Numbered from the stretch's first letter, positions 1-7,138 are shown. The stretch is DNA of 11,685 nt from Desulfobacteraceae bacterium (GCA_011391835.1 JAABPS010000054.1:1-11685), one strand, 5' to 3'. Notes: generated from the letters alone by a model not told the origin. Numbers and translations are program-made.

Positions 1-783
1 CGCTGGAAAAATTTCTGGAACACTGAGCGCCTTGAAAAGATCCGTAACCTGATTAAGGATCAGGGAATAATTTATAATTTTTCAGATAAGGCTTTTGAAC
101 CGTTTTTCAGCGGTCTGGATCAGTCTCAGGTTTTAAATGACAAATTGCCGGAATTTTCTTTTCTTGGCCGCATAAGGGAGAGATTTGTTCATAAATATGA
201 CGAGGGCTTCCGGGTTATCTCATTTTTTCCGGACAGCGGGGAATACTTATCCGCCATGAATAAAGTTGCAAAGGATCACCCGGGAACATTTATCGTTTCC
301 CGCCGCTCTTTTTCGGATACACTTTCACGGGCGGTTTCAAGAGAAGTTCTCTTTCTTGCTTCGGTTGCCGGGGTTCTTATCATGATACTTACCTTCCTTT
401 TTCTCAAAAACTTAAAACTCACCGTTATTTCACTAGCGCCTGTGATGAGCGCTGTTATTGCCGTGCTGGGAGGTTTTTCTCTTCTCGGCATCTCCCTGAC
501 CGCTCCGGCGGTTATCGCAGCCATGGTAGTGGTAGGGCTTTGCATAGATTACGGGGTATTCATGCTTTACGGTTATCATCATGAGCTGGATACGGGTACG
601 GAAAAGGCTGTGTGGGTTTCGGCCTTAACCACTATTGTTGGAGCAGTTTCGCTTCTGTTCGCGCGCCACCCGGTGCTTTTTTCTATTGGTTTGACGCTTA
701 CGATAGGCCTTACGGCAGGTTACCTTGCGGCACAGTTCATAGTGCCTGCTCTATACAGGATATGGGTAGTAAAGAAGGAATAA
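1..783 (+). CDS. RND/MMPL-type exporter, C-terminal part (5' end outside window)
   Basis: The reading frame is open from base 1 to TAA at 781-783, giving 260 visible residues. A TTG at 145 could be mistaken for a start, but coding sequence continues upstream of it, so this is the 3' end of a longer gene. After about 115 mostly soluble residues (periplasmic-loop-like) come five hydrophobic segments at roughly 116-136, 141-165, 170-192, 204-221 and 225-250. This is the layout of the second transmembrane half of RND-superfamily proteins of the MMPL/predicted-exporter type. The third segment contains GLCIDYG (about 179-185), matching the Gly/Asp-Tyr signature of RND proton-relay helices. Family members move lipids or hydrophobic compounds across the inner membrane; the substrate here cannot be read. 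A dehydrogenase gene follows 47 bp downstream on the same strand, probably in one operon. Family assignment is firm, exact subfamily is not. Confidence 0.82.
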   Translation, partial: RWKNFWNTERLEKIRNLIKDQGIIYNFSDKAFEPFFSGLDQSQVLNDKLPEFSFLGRIRERFVHKYDEGFRVISFFPDSGEYLSAMNKVAKDHPGTFIVSRRSFSDTLSRAVSREVLFLASVAGVLIMILTFLFLKNLKLTVISLAPVMSAVIAVLGGFSLLGISLTAPAVIAAMVVVGLCIDYGVFMLYGYHHELDTGTEKAVWVSALTTIVGAVSLLFARHPVLFSIGLTLTIGLTAGYLAAQFIVPALYRIWVVKKE

Positions 784-830
784 AGAGGATTGGTCAATTA
801 TATTGCTCAGGAACAATACGGAGGATGCTG

Positions 831-1745
831 ATGAAAATTGAAGATATAAGAAATGTGTTGATTATCGGTGCAGGAAACATGGGCCAGCAGATCGGTTTTC
901 AGTGTGCCGTGAGCGGATACGAAGTTGTATTATATGATGTGGGGCAGGCCGCACTTGAAAAGGCAAAAGACAGGATTGGAAAGTTGGCCAAAACATATAT
1001 GGCTGCCAGACGGTTGACTGAAGAAAGTGCCCATGATTCGCTGAAAAGAATCAAGATGTCATATGATGCGGAAGAAGCAGGCCGAAAATCCGACTTTGTC
1101 AGCGAATCAGTGCCTGAAGATCCAGTCCTGAAAAGCAATGTTTTTGCTCAGTTTAATAAAATCTGTCCGCCTCACGCAATTTTTACGACAAATACATCAT
1201 CCCTTGTTCCTTCAATGCTCGCCGAAGCAACCGGGCGTCCGGATAAATTCGCAGCCTTTCATTTCCACGATGTCCGCGTAACGAATATTGTCGACATAAT
1301 GCCGCATCCGGGTACTTCGGAAGAAACCACGGGACTGATAAAAGCATTTGCTGAAAAAATTAACCAGGTTGCGGTTATACTTAAGAAAGAAAATTACGGA
1401 TATGTTTTCAATGCAATGTTTATGGAGTTGCTCAGCTCAGCCCAGAGTCTTGCTGCCAATAAAGTGGCCGAGGTGGAAGATATAGACCGTTCCTGGATGG
1501 GTGTGATGCATACTATGGTCGGGCCTTTTGGAATGATGGACAGCATCGGCATCGATACTGCCTGGAAAGTCACCGATTACTGGGCAAACAAAACCAGGGA
1601 TCCGCAGTCTCTTGCCAATGCCGCATTTCTGAAGCAGTACGTAGATAAGGGGTTGCTCGGTGTAAAAAGCGGGAAAGGCTTTTATTCCTATCCCAAACCC
1701 GCATTCGTAAAACCCGGATTTATAGAAGGGAAAAAGCCTTTGTAA
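831..1745 (+). CDS. 3-hydroxyacyl-CoA dehydrogenase family protein (NAD-binding)
   Basis: 304 residues. The frame runs open from 612, but ATG 831 is chosen because GGAGG at 820-824 lies six bases upstream and the protein then begins just before the Rossmann fold. The in-frame ATG at 825 abuts the GGAGG. Residues 13-22 read GAGNMGQQIG, the GxGxxG NAD-binding loop. TNTSSL (about 120-125) supplies the usual active-site Ser, and VFNAMFMEL (about 192-200) keeps the conserved Asn194. GPFGMMDSIGID and LLGVKSGKGFYSY match the C-terminal 3HCDH domain. The enzyme should oxidise or reduce the 3-hydroxyl of an acyl-CoA with NAD(H) in the cytoplasm. Odd: the canonical HFFNP...VEV segment reads HFHDVRVTNIVDI (144-156), one residue shorter, with Asp155 near the place of the catalytic Glu. 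This may be a distinct subfamily with another substrate. It lies 47 bp after the exporter gene. Confidence 0.85.
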   Translation: MKIEDIRNVLIIGAGNMGQQIGFQCAVSGYEVVLYDVGQAALEKAKDRIGKLAKTYMAARRLTEESAHDSLKRIKMSYDAEEAGRKSDFVSESVPEDPVLKSNVFAQFNKICPPHAIFTTNTSSLVPSMLAEATGRPDKFAAFHFHDVRVTNIVDIMPHPGTSEETTGLIKAFAEKINQVAVILKKENYGYVFNAMFMELLSSAQSLAANKVAEVEDIDRSWMGVMHTMVGPFGMMDSIGIDTAWKVTDYWANKTRDPQSLANAAFLKQYVDKGLLGVKSGKGFYSYPKPAFVKPGFIEGKKPL

Positions 1746-1799
1746 AACATTTGTAAAACTCCGGAATCTGCTTTGCAATTACACTCCTTTTCACCTAAA
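1739..1799 (+). repeat. 61-bp upstream repeat, copy 1 (before first acyltransferase)
   Basis: This segment aligns without gaps to 5852-5912, with 49 of 61 bases identical. It begins with TTTGTAAAAC at 1739-1748 and again at 1750-1759 (11-bp spacing), has CTTTGCA at 1771-1777 and ends in ACCTAAA. It overlaps the last codon and stop of the dehydrogenase gene. Both copies lie upstream of paralogous acyltransferase genes, so it probably belongs to the duplicated unit and may carry promoter or operator function. No other copy was noticed in the window. Confidence 0.8.
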
Positions 1800-1860
1800 G
1801 GTCTGGCTTGTTTATAGATGAAGCTTCAAAAAACCTTATAAAAGTAGAGACCTTTTAAGA

Positions 1861-1970
1861 ACGTCCAATTTTGGCCAAGTACAAGGAAGGCGATAATTTC
1901 AACCACAGGAATACAGTTAGTATTTCGAGGATAGCGCGAAAGCTTCACTTCGTGCCGAAATGTGAGCCTG
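1861..1970. repeat. Degenerate dyad-symmetric intergenic element
   Basis: The stretch is arranged around GAATAC (1909-1914), AGTTA, GTATTTC (1920-1926). Outside this core the arms keep partial symmetry; for example ATTTTGGCC near 1868-1876 faces GCCGAAAT near 1953-1960. From memory it resembles a palindromic intergenic sequence recurring in deltaproteobacterial genomes, which I could not verify. It lies between the 61-bp repeat and the first acyltransferase, and the second acyltransferase lacks it. It may be a small non-autonomous element inserted after duplication. No coding potential is apparent. Confidence 0.4.
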
Positions 1971-2011
1971 ACACGGTAATCGGTCAAAAGGGGGTGTTAT
2001 AAAAAGGTCTC

Positions 2012-2017
2012 AAGGAG
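2012..2017 (+). promoter_or_regulatory. Ribosome binding site deciding a TTG start
   Basis: AAGGAG lies seven bases before TTG 2025. With the matching N-terminus of the paralogue (MHYTI in both), it fixes TTG as the start of the first acyltransferase. Confidence 0.75.
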
Positions 2018-2024
2018 CGTCAGC

Positions 2025-2657
2025 TTGCATTACACAATATTTGACACGCTAATAGTAAAAACCCTGATGAGATGGCTTTCCCTGTTTATCCTCAAAATAT
2101 CCGGATGGCGGATCGAAGGCGGGCTCCCGGACATTAAGAAAATTGTTCTGATTGCAGCTCCGCATACCTCTAACTGGGATTTCCCTATTACAATATTCAT
2201 AGCTTTTGCGGTTAAAGCCAAAATATTCTGGATGGGAAAAGATTCATTATTCAGGTTCCCTTTTGGAACTTTATTTAAATGGCTGGGAGGAATACCGGTT
2301 GATCGCTCCAGGTCAAACAACATAGTCGAACAGATAGTCCGGAAATTTTCCGAAAATGAGAGCCTGATTGTAACAATTCCGCCGTCCGGGACCCGTAAAA
2401 AGGTCATGAAATGGAAAACAGGATTCTATTATATTGCAAGAGGCGCAAATGTCCCAATTGTTCTAGCATTTCTCGACTATCAGAGAAAGGCAGGCGGGTT
2501 TGGTCCCGTTTTCATTCCTACAGGAGACATAGAGTCTGATATGAAAGAGATCAGGGCATTTTATTCCGGCATTAACGGAAAAAATACGGTAACGGAAGAA
2601 CCGTTATTCATAAATCCCGGTTGCATGAAAAATCAGAATGATATGATTCTCCCATAA
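2025..2657 (+). CDS. LPLAT-family acyltransferase (PlsC-like), copy 1
   Basis: 210 residues starting at TTG 2025 behind AAGGAG. Family motifs are clear: HTSNWD at 47-52 is the catalytic HX4D motif, GGIPVDR at 88-94 is the acceptor-binding block, and PPSGTR at 119-124 occupies the EGTR-type block. The KTGFYYIARGANVPIV stretch after it is typical of short lysophospholipid/1-acylglycerol-phosphate acyltransferase relatives. Such enzymes transfer acyl groups from acyl-CoA or acyl-ACP to a lipid acceptor at the inner face of the membrane. No strong transmembrane helix is seen; hydrophobic patches near 14-27 and 53-62 may give peripheral binding. Odd: Glu of EGTR is Ser121, also in copy 2. The acceptor may not be lysophosphatidic acid. 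It lies 279 bp after the dehydrogenase and 123 bp before the HEAT-repeat gene. Family is firm, exact substrate unknown. Confidence 0.86.
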   Translation: MHYTIFDTLIVKTLMRWLSLFILKISGWRIEGGLPDIKKIVLIAAPHTSNWDFPITIFIAFAVKAKIFWMGKDSLFRFPFGTLFKWLGGIPVDRSRSNNIVEQIVRKFSENESLIVTIPPSGTRKKVMKWKTGFYYIARGANVPIVLAFLDYQRKAGGFGPVFIPTGDIESDMKEIRAFYSGINGKNTVTEEPLFINPGCMKNQNDMILP

Positions 2658-2780
2658 ATTCAAATCTACTGGTAAGTTATTATTGATTTTACAGCGTTGG
2701 CGTTATAGAAGTAATTTTCTATCTGTTGAAATTGAGAATTCAGATTCTGCCCGAATGTAAAACGCTAAAAGGGAATCACC

Positions 2781-4445
2781 ATGCCCGGTAATGACGATAT
2801 ATATCAGGTCATAGAAATTATCAGGCTGTTCCTTAAGTCAAAAAAAATATTGAAGATGTATCCTTTCAACAACCCCCTTTGTATCAATATTATGGATACC
2901 TGTTTTGCCAAGTTTACCGAATTCTTCAGTATCAACGAAAAACTCTCTCTTAAGATAGGTCAGAACAACATATTGTATGATTCCGAAGCTGTGTATTCCA
3001 GCACCGGTAAGGAGGATAACCTCGCGCTTTTTTTCTTTAAGGATGGCTTGAGAGAAATCACCTTTAAAAGAGGGTTGTCGCGGGAGGATTTGTATGATTT
3101 TCTCAAGATCATATCTTTTGATTTCAGCAGCGATTCAGTGGATGATGATGTTGTGACGCTGTTGTGGGAAAAAGATTTTCAGAATATACAGTATGTCGTT
3201 GAGGAGATAACTCTTTCAGATGAAGAAGATTACGAATCAAGGGCTGTTGCTGAAATTGAGGAGAAGAATACCGATGATGAGAGTCTTCTTGGAGCATACG
3301 AAGACACATTAAGGAATGGCTCTTCGGTTAAGGACATGGAAATAGCCCTCCTTACGGATAAAGACCTGCAGGATCTGGCTGTCGAATTTGAAAAAGATGA
3401 ATACGACAAGACGGGGAAGCTGATTGAAATCCTTTTTGAAATGTTTTTGCTGTCTGAAACGGAGGATGATTTTAACGATCTTACCGGCTTTTTTGTCGGC
3501 GTGATTGAATATTTATTGGGTATGGAGGACATTGACACCGCTACCGGCATACTCCTTAAACTGAATCACCTTAAAGATGCGAATGGTGTTTCAAAAGAAA
3601 TCAGAAATTGCTCAAAAAATATTCTTATAAATATCAGTACGGGAAATATCATAAATCTTCTTGGTAATATGCTGGACGGCAGCAATAAGATAAATGATAA
3701 AATGATAGAGGATTTCGTCAAATGCCTTGATGAGAAAGCAATCAAGCCTATGGTATTGATACTCGGAGATCTGAAGAAAATTCATTCCAGAAAGCTGATT
3801 GTCGAAGCGCTTATAATACTAGGCAGAAGAAACATGGACTCACTCATGGAAGGATTGAATGATTCCCGCTGGTATGTGATAAGAAACATTATATATGTCC
3901 TGAGAAAGATTGGGGACAGAAAAGCGGTGGACTGTCTTTTTAAGACCATCAGGCATGGCGATGTCAGGGTAAAGAAAGAAGTTATAAGGGCTTTTGGAGA
4001 GCTCGGTGGGGCCGGAGTTCTTGCAGCGTTGAGGAACTGCCTCGACGATCCAGATTATCAGGTAGAATTGGCTGCGCTGACTGAGATAGGTAATATCCGG
4101 TCCGAAGGCGCAAAACGTACTATTTTAAAAAGGATTTCCGCCGGCGATTTTGGAGAAAGGAATTTTGAAGAGAAGAAAAAATATTACGAAGTGATTTCAA
4201 AATGGAAAGATAAAGAAGTTCGCGACTTCATGGCCGACATTATTGACAAAAGAACTTTTTTCGGGAGAACCAGGAATTATGAAAACAGGGCATGTGCCGC
4301 ATACTGTCTCGGTCTGATCGGGAACAGGGAATCTCTTCCTCTTTTGGATAAGTACAGAAATGACGGCAACAGATTGTTCAGTGAATTTATAACAGAGGCT
4401 ATCAGGCAAATTGAACATGAAAAAGGATCAGGAAAAAGAAATTAA
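2781..4445 (+). CDS. HEAT-repeat protein, partner of the HD-GYP protein
   Basis: 554 residues. ATG 2781 is preceded by an AAAAGGGA ribosome binding site (GGGA at 2771-2774, six bases away). Residues about 1-118 form an N-terminal domain whose pattern recurs in the next protein (IGQNNILYDSEAVY at 59-72, then LREITF at 90-95). An acidic linker follows (about 145-175, rich in Asp and Glu). The C-terminal part, from about 320 to 545, is made of degenerate HEAT-type helix pairs, e.g. SRWYVIRNIIYVLRKIGDRKAV, DVRVKKEVIRAFGELGG and RACAAYCLGLIGNRESLPLL. No signal peptide, membrane segment or catalytic motif is seen, so it is probably a cytoplasmic protein-binding scaffold. Its last 29 bp overlap the HD-GYP gene, so the two are very probably co-translated and may form a complex. 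Specific function unknown. Confidence 0.8.
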   Translation: MPGNDDIYQVIEIIRLFLKSKKILKMYPFNNPLCINIMDTCFAKFTEFFSINEKLSLKIGQNNILYDSEAVYSSTGKEDNLALFFFKDGLREITFKRGLSREDLYDFLKIISFDFSSDSVDDDVVTLLWEKDFQNIQYVVEEITLSDEEDYESRAVAEIEEKNTDDESLLGAYEDTLRNGSSVKDMEIALLTDKDLQDLAVEFEKDEYDKTGKLIEILFEMFLLSETEDDFNDLTGFFVGVIEYLLGMEDIDTATGILLKLNHLKDANGVSKEIRNCSKNILINISTGNIINLLGNMLDGSNKINDKMIEDFVKCLDEKAIKPMVLILGDLKKIHSRKLIVEALIILGRRNMDSLMEGLNDSRWYVIRNIIYVLRKIGDRKAVDCLFKTIRHGDVRVKKEVIRAFGELGGAGVLAALRNCLDDPDYQVELAALTEIGNIRSEGAKRTILKRISAGDFGERNFEEKKKYYEVISKWKDKEVRDFMADIIDKRTFFGRTRNYENRACAAYCLGLIGNRESLPLLDKYRNDGNRLFSEFITEAIRQIEHEKGSGKRN

Positions 4446-5820
4446 CCAAAAGGCCAGAGATTTGCTTAACCAGCTTTCTGCTCTTCTGCGCACTTCCCAT
4501 GTTCATGATACCGCGAATGAAGCTGTAATTTCGGGTATTGACAGACTTGTCTCTGTTGTAAATGAGCTTGCAGATGACCAGCAGACAGTCGGGTTAAAAC
4601 TAAGAGGTGAATATTTTTATTTGAATGACTTGCGTATTAGATATTCTCTTGAGCATCTTATAAACTTTGATTTTCTCACAAGAGAATTTAAAAAACGTGA
4701 GCTTGGCGGCGTGATCTTCATTAGCAATGTGAATCATAATGATATACGAACATTTATTGCGGCTTTCATATCTTCCTCCTTTTCCCAAAAACCTTTTGAC
4801 TCAATCGAGAAAAAGATGTCGGAGGTTCAGTCAGTTACAGTTGAAAAGCTTATGAAAATAGCCGAATCCGAACCTCTTGATCCTAAAAAAATGGTCAGAA
4901 AGACTTATTTTAATGCAGTATCATACGCTTCCGGCATAATGAGAAAGATTCATACCGGAGAAAAAGTAAGCTTGAAAACTTCCAAAAGAATTGTAGCATC
5001 GGTTGTTGACCAGATAGTTGAAGAAGAGCAGTTACTGCTTGGAATGACAGTGATAAAGGAATACGATGAGTACACATATCATCATTCAGTGAATGTGAGC
5101 ATACTTTCCATGGCGTTGGGACAGCGGCTGGGTATGAACCGTAAAATGCTGACTGATCTCGGTATGATGGCTCTGTTCCATGACATAGGAAAGATTAATG
5201 TTCCGAATGAAATCCTCAACAAACCCGCGAGTTTCGATGAGGATGAATGGAAGATTATAAGAAAGCACCCATTTTGGGGAGCGAAAGCTTTATTAAAACT
5301 TAGAAAAATTGATGAGTTTTCTATAAAATCGGCAATCGTTGCGTTTGAGCACCACCTGAATTACGACCTCAGCGGCTATCCGAAGATCCGCAGGAGGTTT
5401 GAACTTGATTTGTTCAGCAGGATAATATCGGTAGCCGACTGGTATGATGCCATAACATCTGCAAGGGTGTACACAAGGACCCCGTTACCTCCCGACAGAG
5501 CTCTATATGTCATGCTTGAAAATTCTGGCACCAGGCTGGATCCTCTCATTCTCAAGTTTTTCATCAACATGGTAGGGGTTTTCCCAATAGGTACAATTGT
5601 AATGCTGAATACGAATGAGTTGGGTTTTGTGAGTGGAACCAACCAGCTCTTTTTGAAAAGGCCGAAGGTTACAATCATCATCGACAGAGAGGGTTACAGA
5701 GTGACGGGAACAACGGTTGATCTCACTGAAAAAGATGAACAAAATGAATATATCAGGACAATAATCAAAACTGTAAATTCTGCCAAGTACAAGATGACTA
5801 TAGCGAGATATCTCCAGTAA
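4417..5820 (+). CDS. HD-GYP domain protein (putative cyclic-di-GMP phosphodiesterase)
   Basis: 467 residues from ATG 4417, inside the end of the HEAT gene; no strong ribosome binding site is seen, which suits translational coupling. TTG 4411 is an alternative. Residues about 18-122 resemble the N-terminal domain of the HEAT protein (GLKLRGEYFYLNDLRIRY at 59-76). The HD-GYP core spans about 215-365, with His222/223, HDIGK at 255-259, His284 in RKHP, HHLNYDLSGYP at 312-322 and VADWYDAITS at 339-348. These keep the expected metal ligands, so hydrolysis of cyclic-di-GMP is plausible. Two consensus positions of HHExxDGxGYP differ: Leu314 replaces Glu and Leu318 replaces Gly. Activity is therefore likely but not certain. 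There is no receiver domain or membrane segment, so control presumably comes through the N-terminal domain or the HEAT partner. About 100 residues follow the core. Confidence 0.86.
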   Translation: MKKDQEKEINQKARDLLNQLSALLRTSHVHDTANEAVISGIDRLVSVVNELADDQQTVGLKLRGEYFYLNDLRIRYSLEHLINFDFLTREFKKRELGGVIFISNVNHNDIRTFIAAFISSSFSQKPFDSIEKKMSEVQSVTVEKLMKIAESEPLDPKKMVRKTYFNAVSYASGIMRKIHTGEKVSLKTSKRIVASVVDQIVEEEQLLLGMTVIKEYDEYTYHHSVNVSILSMALGQRLGMNRKMLTDLGMMALFHDIGKINVPNEILNKPASFDEDEWKIIRKHPFWGAKALLKLRKIDEFSIKSAIVAFEHHLNYDLSGYPKIRRRFELDLFSRIISVADWYDAITSARVYTRTPLPPDRALYVMLENSGTRLDPLILKFFINMVGVFPIGTIVMLNTNELGFVSGTNQLFLKRPKVTIIIDREGYRVTGTTVDLTEKDEQNEYIRTIIKTVNSAKYKMTIARYLQ

Positions 5821-5851
5821 CAGTATTGACTTTTAACTTACCCTCTGCCTG

Positions 5852-5912
5852 TTTGTAAAACTTTTGTAAAATCCTGAATACTGCTTTGCATTTACAACTC
5901 TTTTTACCTAAA
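5852..5912 (+). repeat. 61-bp upstream repeat, copy 2 (before second acyltransferase)
   Basis: Second copy of the 1739-1799 sequence. It carries TTTGTAAAAC at 5852-5861, TTTGTAAAA at 5863-5871, CTTTGCA at 5884-5890, TTTACAA at 5891-5897 and ACCTAAA at 5906-5912. A weak promoter reading is possible here: TTTGCA (5885-5890), 18-bp spacer, TAAAAT (5909-5914). The equivalent -10 in copy 1 is poorer (TAAAGG). The copy starts 31 bp after the HD-GYP stop codon. Confidence 0.8.
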
Positions 5913-5932
5913 ATTCCCATTAAGAATATTTG

Positions 5933-5957
5933 TTGAGAATTTTGGAAAATATCTCAA
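5933..5957 (+). other. A+T-rich hairpin upstream of second acyltransferase
   Basis: TTGAGA (5933-5938) pairs with TCTCAA (5952-5957), and the inner TTTT and AAAA can extend the stem around GG. There is no following T run, so it is not a canonical terminator. It has no counterpart before copy 1. Its role is unknown. Confidence 0.35.
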
Positions 5958-6052
5958 TAAAGAGCCGGCATATGAAATCGGTTTTCACGTTTTGCAAGAT
6001 CGCTGATTCAGATGTTATATAAAGATTTCCTTTGACGGAAGATGTGAAAGAG

Positions 6053-6676
6053 ATGCATTACACAATATATGATACTCCCGTCATAAAATCCCTGATGCGA
6101 TGGATCTCTCTTGTAAGCCTCAAAGTAATAGGATGGCATGCCGAAGGCCGGTTGCCGGACATCCCTAAGTTTGTTCTGATTGCAGCTCCCCATACTTCCA
6201 ACTGGGATTTTCCAATCGGAGTATTCACGGCTTTCGCACTTAAAGCTAAAATCTACTGGATGGGAAAAGATTCCCTGTTCCGCCGTCCTTTTGGAGGCTT
6301 TTTCAAGTGGCTGGGAGGAATCCCTGTTGATCGCTCAAAGTCGCATAATGTGGTCGAACGGACTATCCGTCAATTTTTTAATACCGAAAAGCTTATTGTG
6401 GCCATCCCGCCATCCGGAACCCGAAAAAGGGTCATGAAGTGGAAGACAGGATTCTATTATATCGCAAGAGGCGCCAATGTTCCGATTGTTCTCGGTTTTT
6501 TTAACTATGCAAAAAAGGTTGCCGGGTTCGGACCTGTATACTTCCCCACAGGAGATATCACAACGGATATGAAACAGATAATTTCCTATTATGCAAATAT
6601 AAAGGGAAAGTACCGGGTAGAAGAAGAATCCTTTTCCATAAATCCCACCTATATCGGAAAGCCGAATTATAAATGA
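6053..6676 (+). CDS. LPLAT-family acyltransferase (PlsC-like), copy 2
   Basis: 207 residues. ATG 6053 is chosen over the in-frame TTG 6032 because it aligns exactly with the start of copy 1 (MHYTIYDT against MHYTIFDT) and has GGAAGA nine bases upstream. Residues 1-200 match copy 1 at 138 positions without a gap. All motifs are present: HTSNWD at 47-52, GGIPVDR at 88-94 and PPSGTR at 119-124, again with Ser for the usual Glu. The last dozen residues and residues 101-113 diverge most, while the catalytic centre and KTGFYYIARGANVPIVL are invariant. This suggests the same chemistry with a possible shift in acyl or acceptor preference. The role is lipid acylation at the inner membrane, inferred from the family. 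It is 232 bp after the HD-GYP gene and is the last gene before a 536-bp gene-free stretch. Confidence 0.86.
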   Translation: MHYTIYDTPVIKSLMRWISLVSLKVIGWHAEGRLPDIPKFVLIAAPHTSNWDFPIGVFTAFALKAKIYWMGKDSLFRRPFGGFFKWLGGIPVDRSKSHNVVERTIRQFFNTEKLIVAIPPSGTRKRVMKWKTGFYYIARGANVPIVLGFFNYAKKVAGFGPVYFPTGDITTDMKQIISYYANIKGKYRVEEESFSINPTYIGKPNYK

Positions 6677-6736
6677 TCGTTCCCTAATTCCTATCAAAAA
6701 GATATGTGAAATTATATATGCACAAAAGACGAGTTA

Positions 6737-6878
6737 GTTTCCTTCCGGAAATGGCCCTTTTGTGCGATCTCAGTGTCAATCCGCGGGATTTCTTGTGCGA
6801 CATACATCGCGTATGTCTCCGCGCAATCCCTTGGTTTCCTTGAGCTTGCCCAAAACTGCCTATTTCCGAATTGGAAAC
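6737..6878. repeat. ~142-bp imperfect palindrome, MITE-like or structured element
   Basis: The core is a perfect 7-bp stem, GACATAC (6799-6805), ATCGC, GTATGTC (6811-6817). Outward pairs keep the same centre: GGGATT (6785-6790) with AATCCC (6825-6830), GGAAAT (6747-6752) with ATTTCC (6862-6867), and GTTTCC (6737-6742) with GGAAAC (6873-6878). Between these the arms match with mismatches and small gaps. The 10-bp direct repeat ACGAGTTAGT occurs eight bases before the outer left block and again at 6912-6921. The length and symmetry suit a non-autonomous mobile element or a long structured RNA. No ORF of note lies inside. Confidence 0.6.
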
Positions 6879-7138
6879 TTGTATGTGTCCAAATTATGTT
6901 TCCGGATGGGCACGAGTTAGTAAAGTGGAACCGGATTTTAGAAGGGCGCTATTTCAAAAAAATGTTCGTAAAATGGAAAAACACGGGTTTCTGTACAGCT
7001 TTTTAAAAATATTCTTTGACATATTCCGGTTATAATGCGAACAAAAAACAAACTGTTGTGCATTATATAATTTTTTATGCATGAACCATTTTATCCCAGC
7101 TTTTTTATACCGATAATTCATCAAAACTTAAGCTTATG

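Noticed and set aside
612..830. Upstream extension of the dehydrogenase reading frame
   Set aside because: It overlaps the exporter coding sequence in another frame, lacks family similarity, and a good ribosome binding site (GGAGG 820-824) supports ATG 831.
2683..2709. TTGATT and TATAGA as a promoter for the HEAT gene
   Set aside because: The spacer is 15 bp and both hexamers deviate from the consensus, so the support is too weak to annotate.
6773..7006. 77-codon plus-strand frame in the gene-free stretch
   Set aside because: It lies across the palindrome, resembles no protein family and has no convincing ribosome binding site.
7016..7036. TTGACA followed by TATAAT as a kinase promoter
   Set aside because: Both hexamers are perfect but the spacer is only 9 bp, far from the 16-18 bp needed, so they cannot form one sigma70 promoter.
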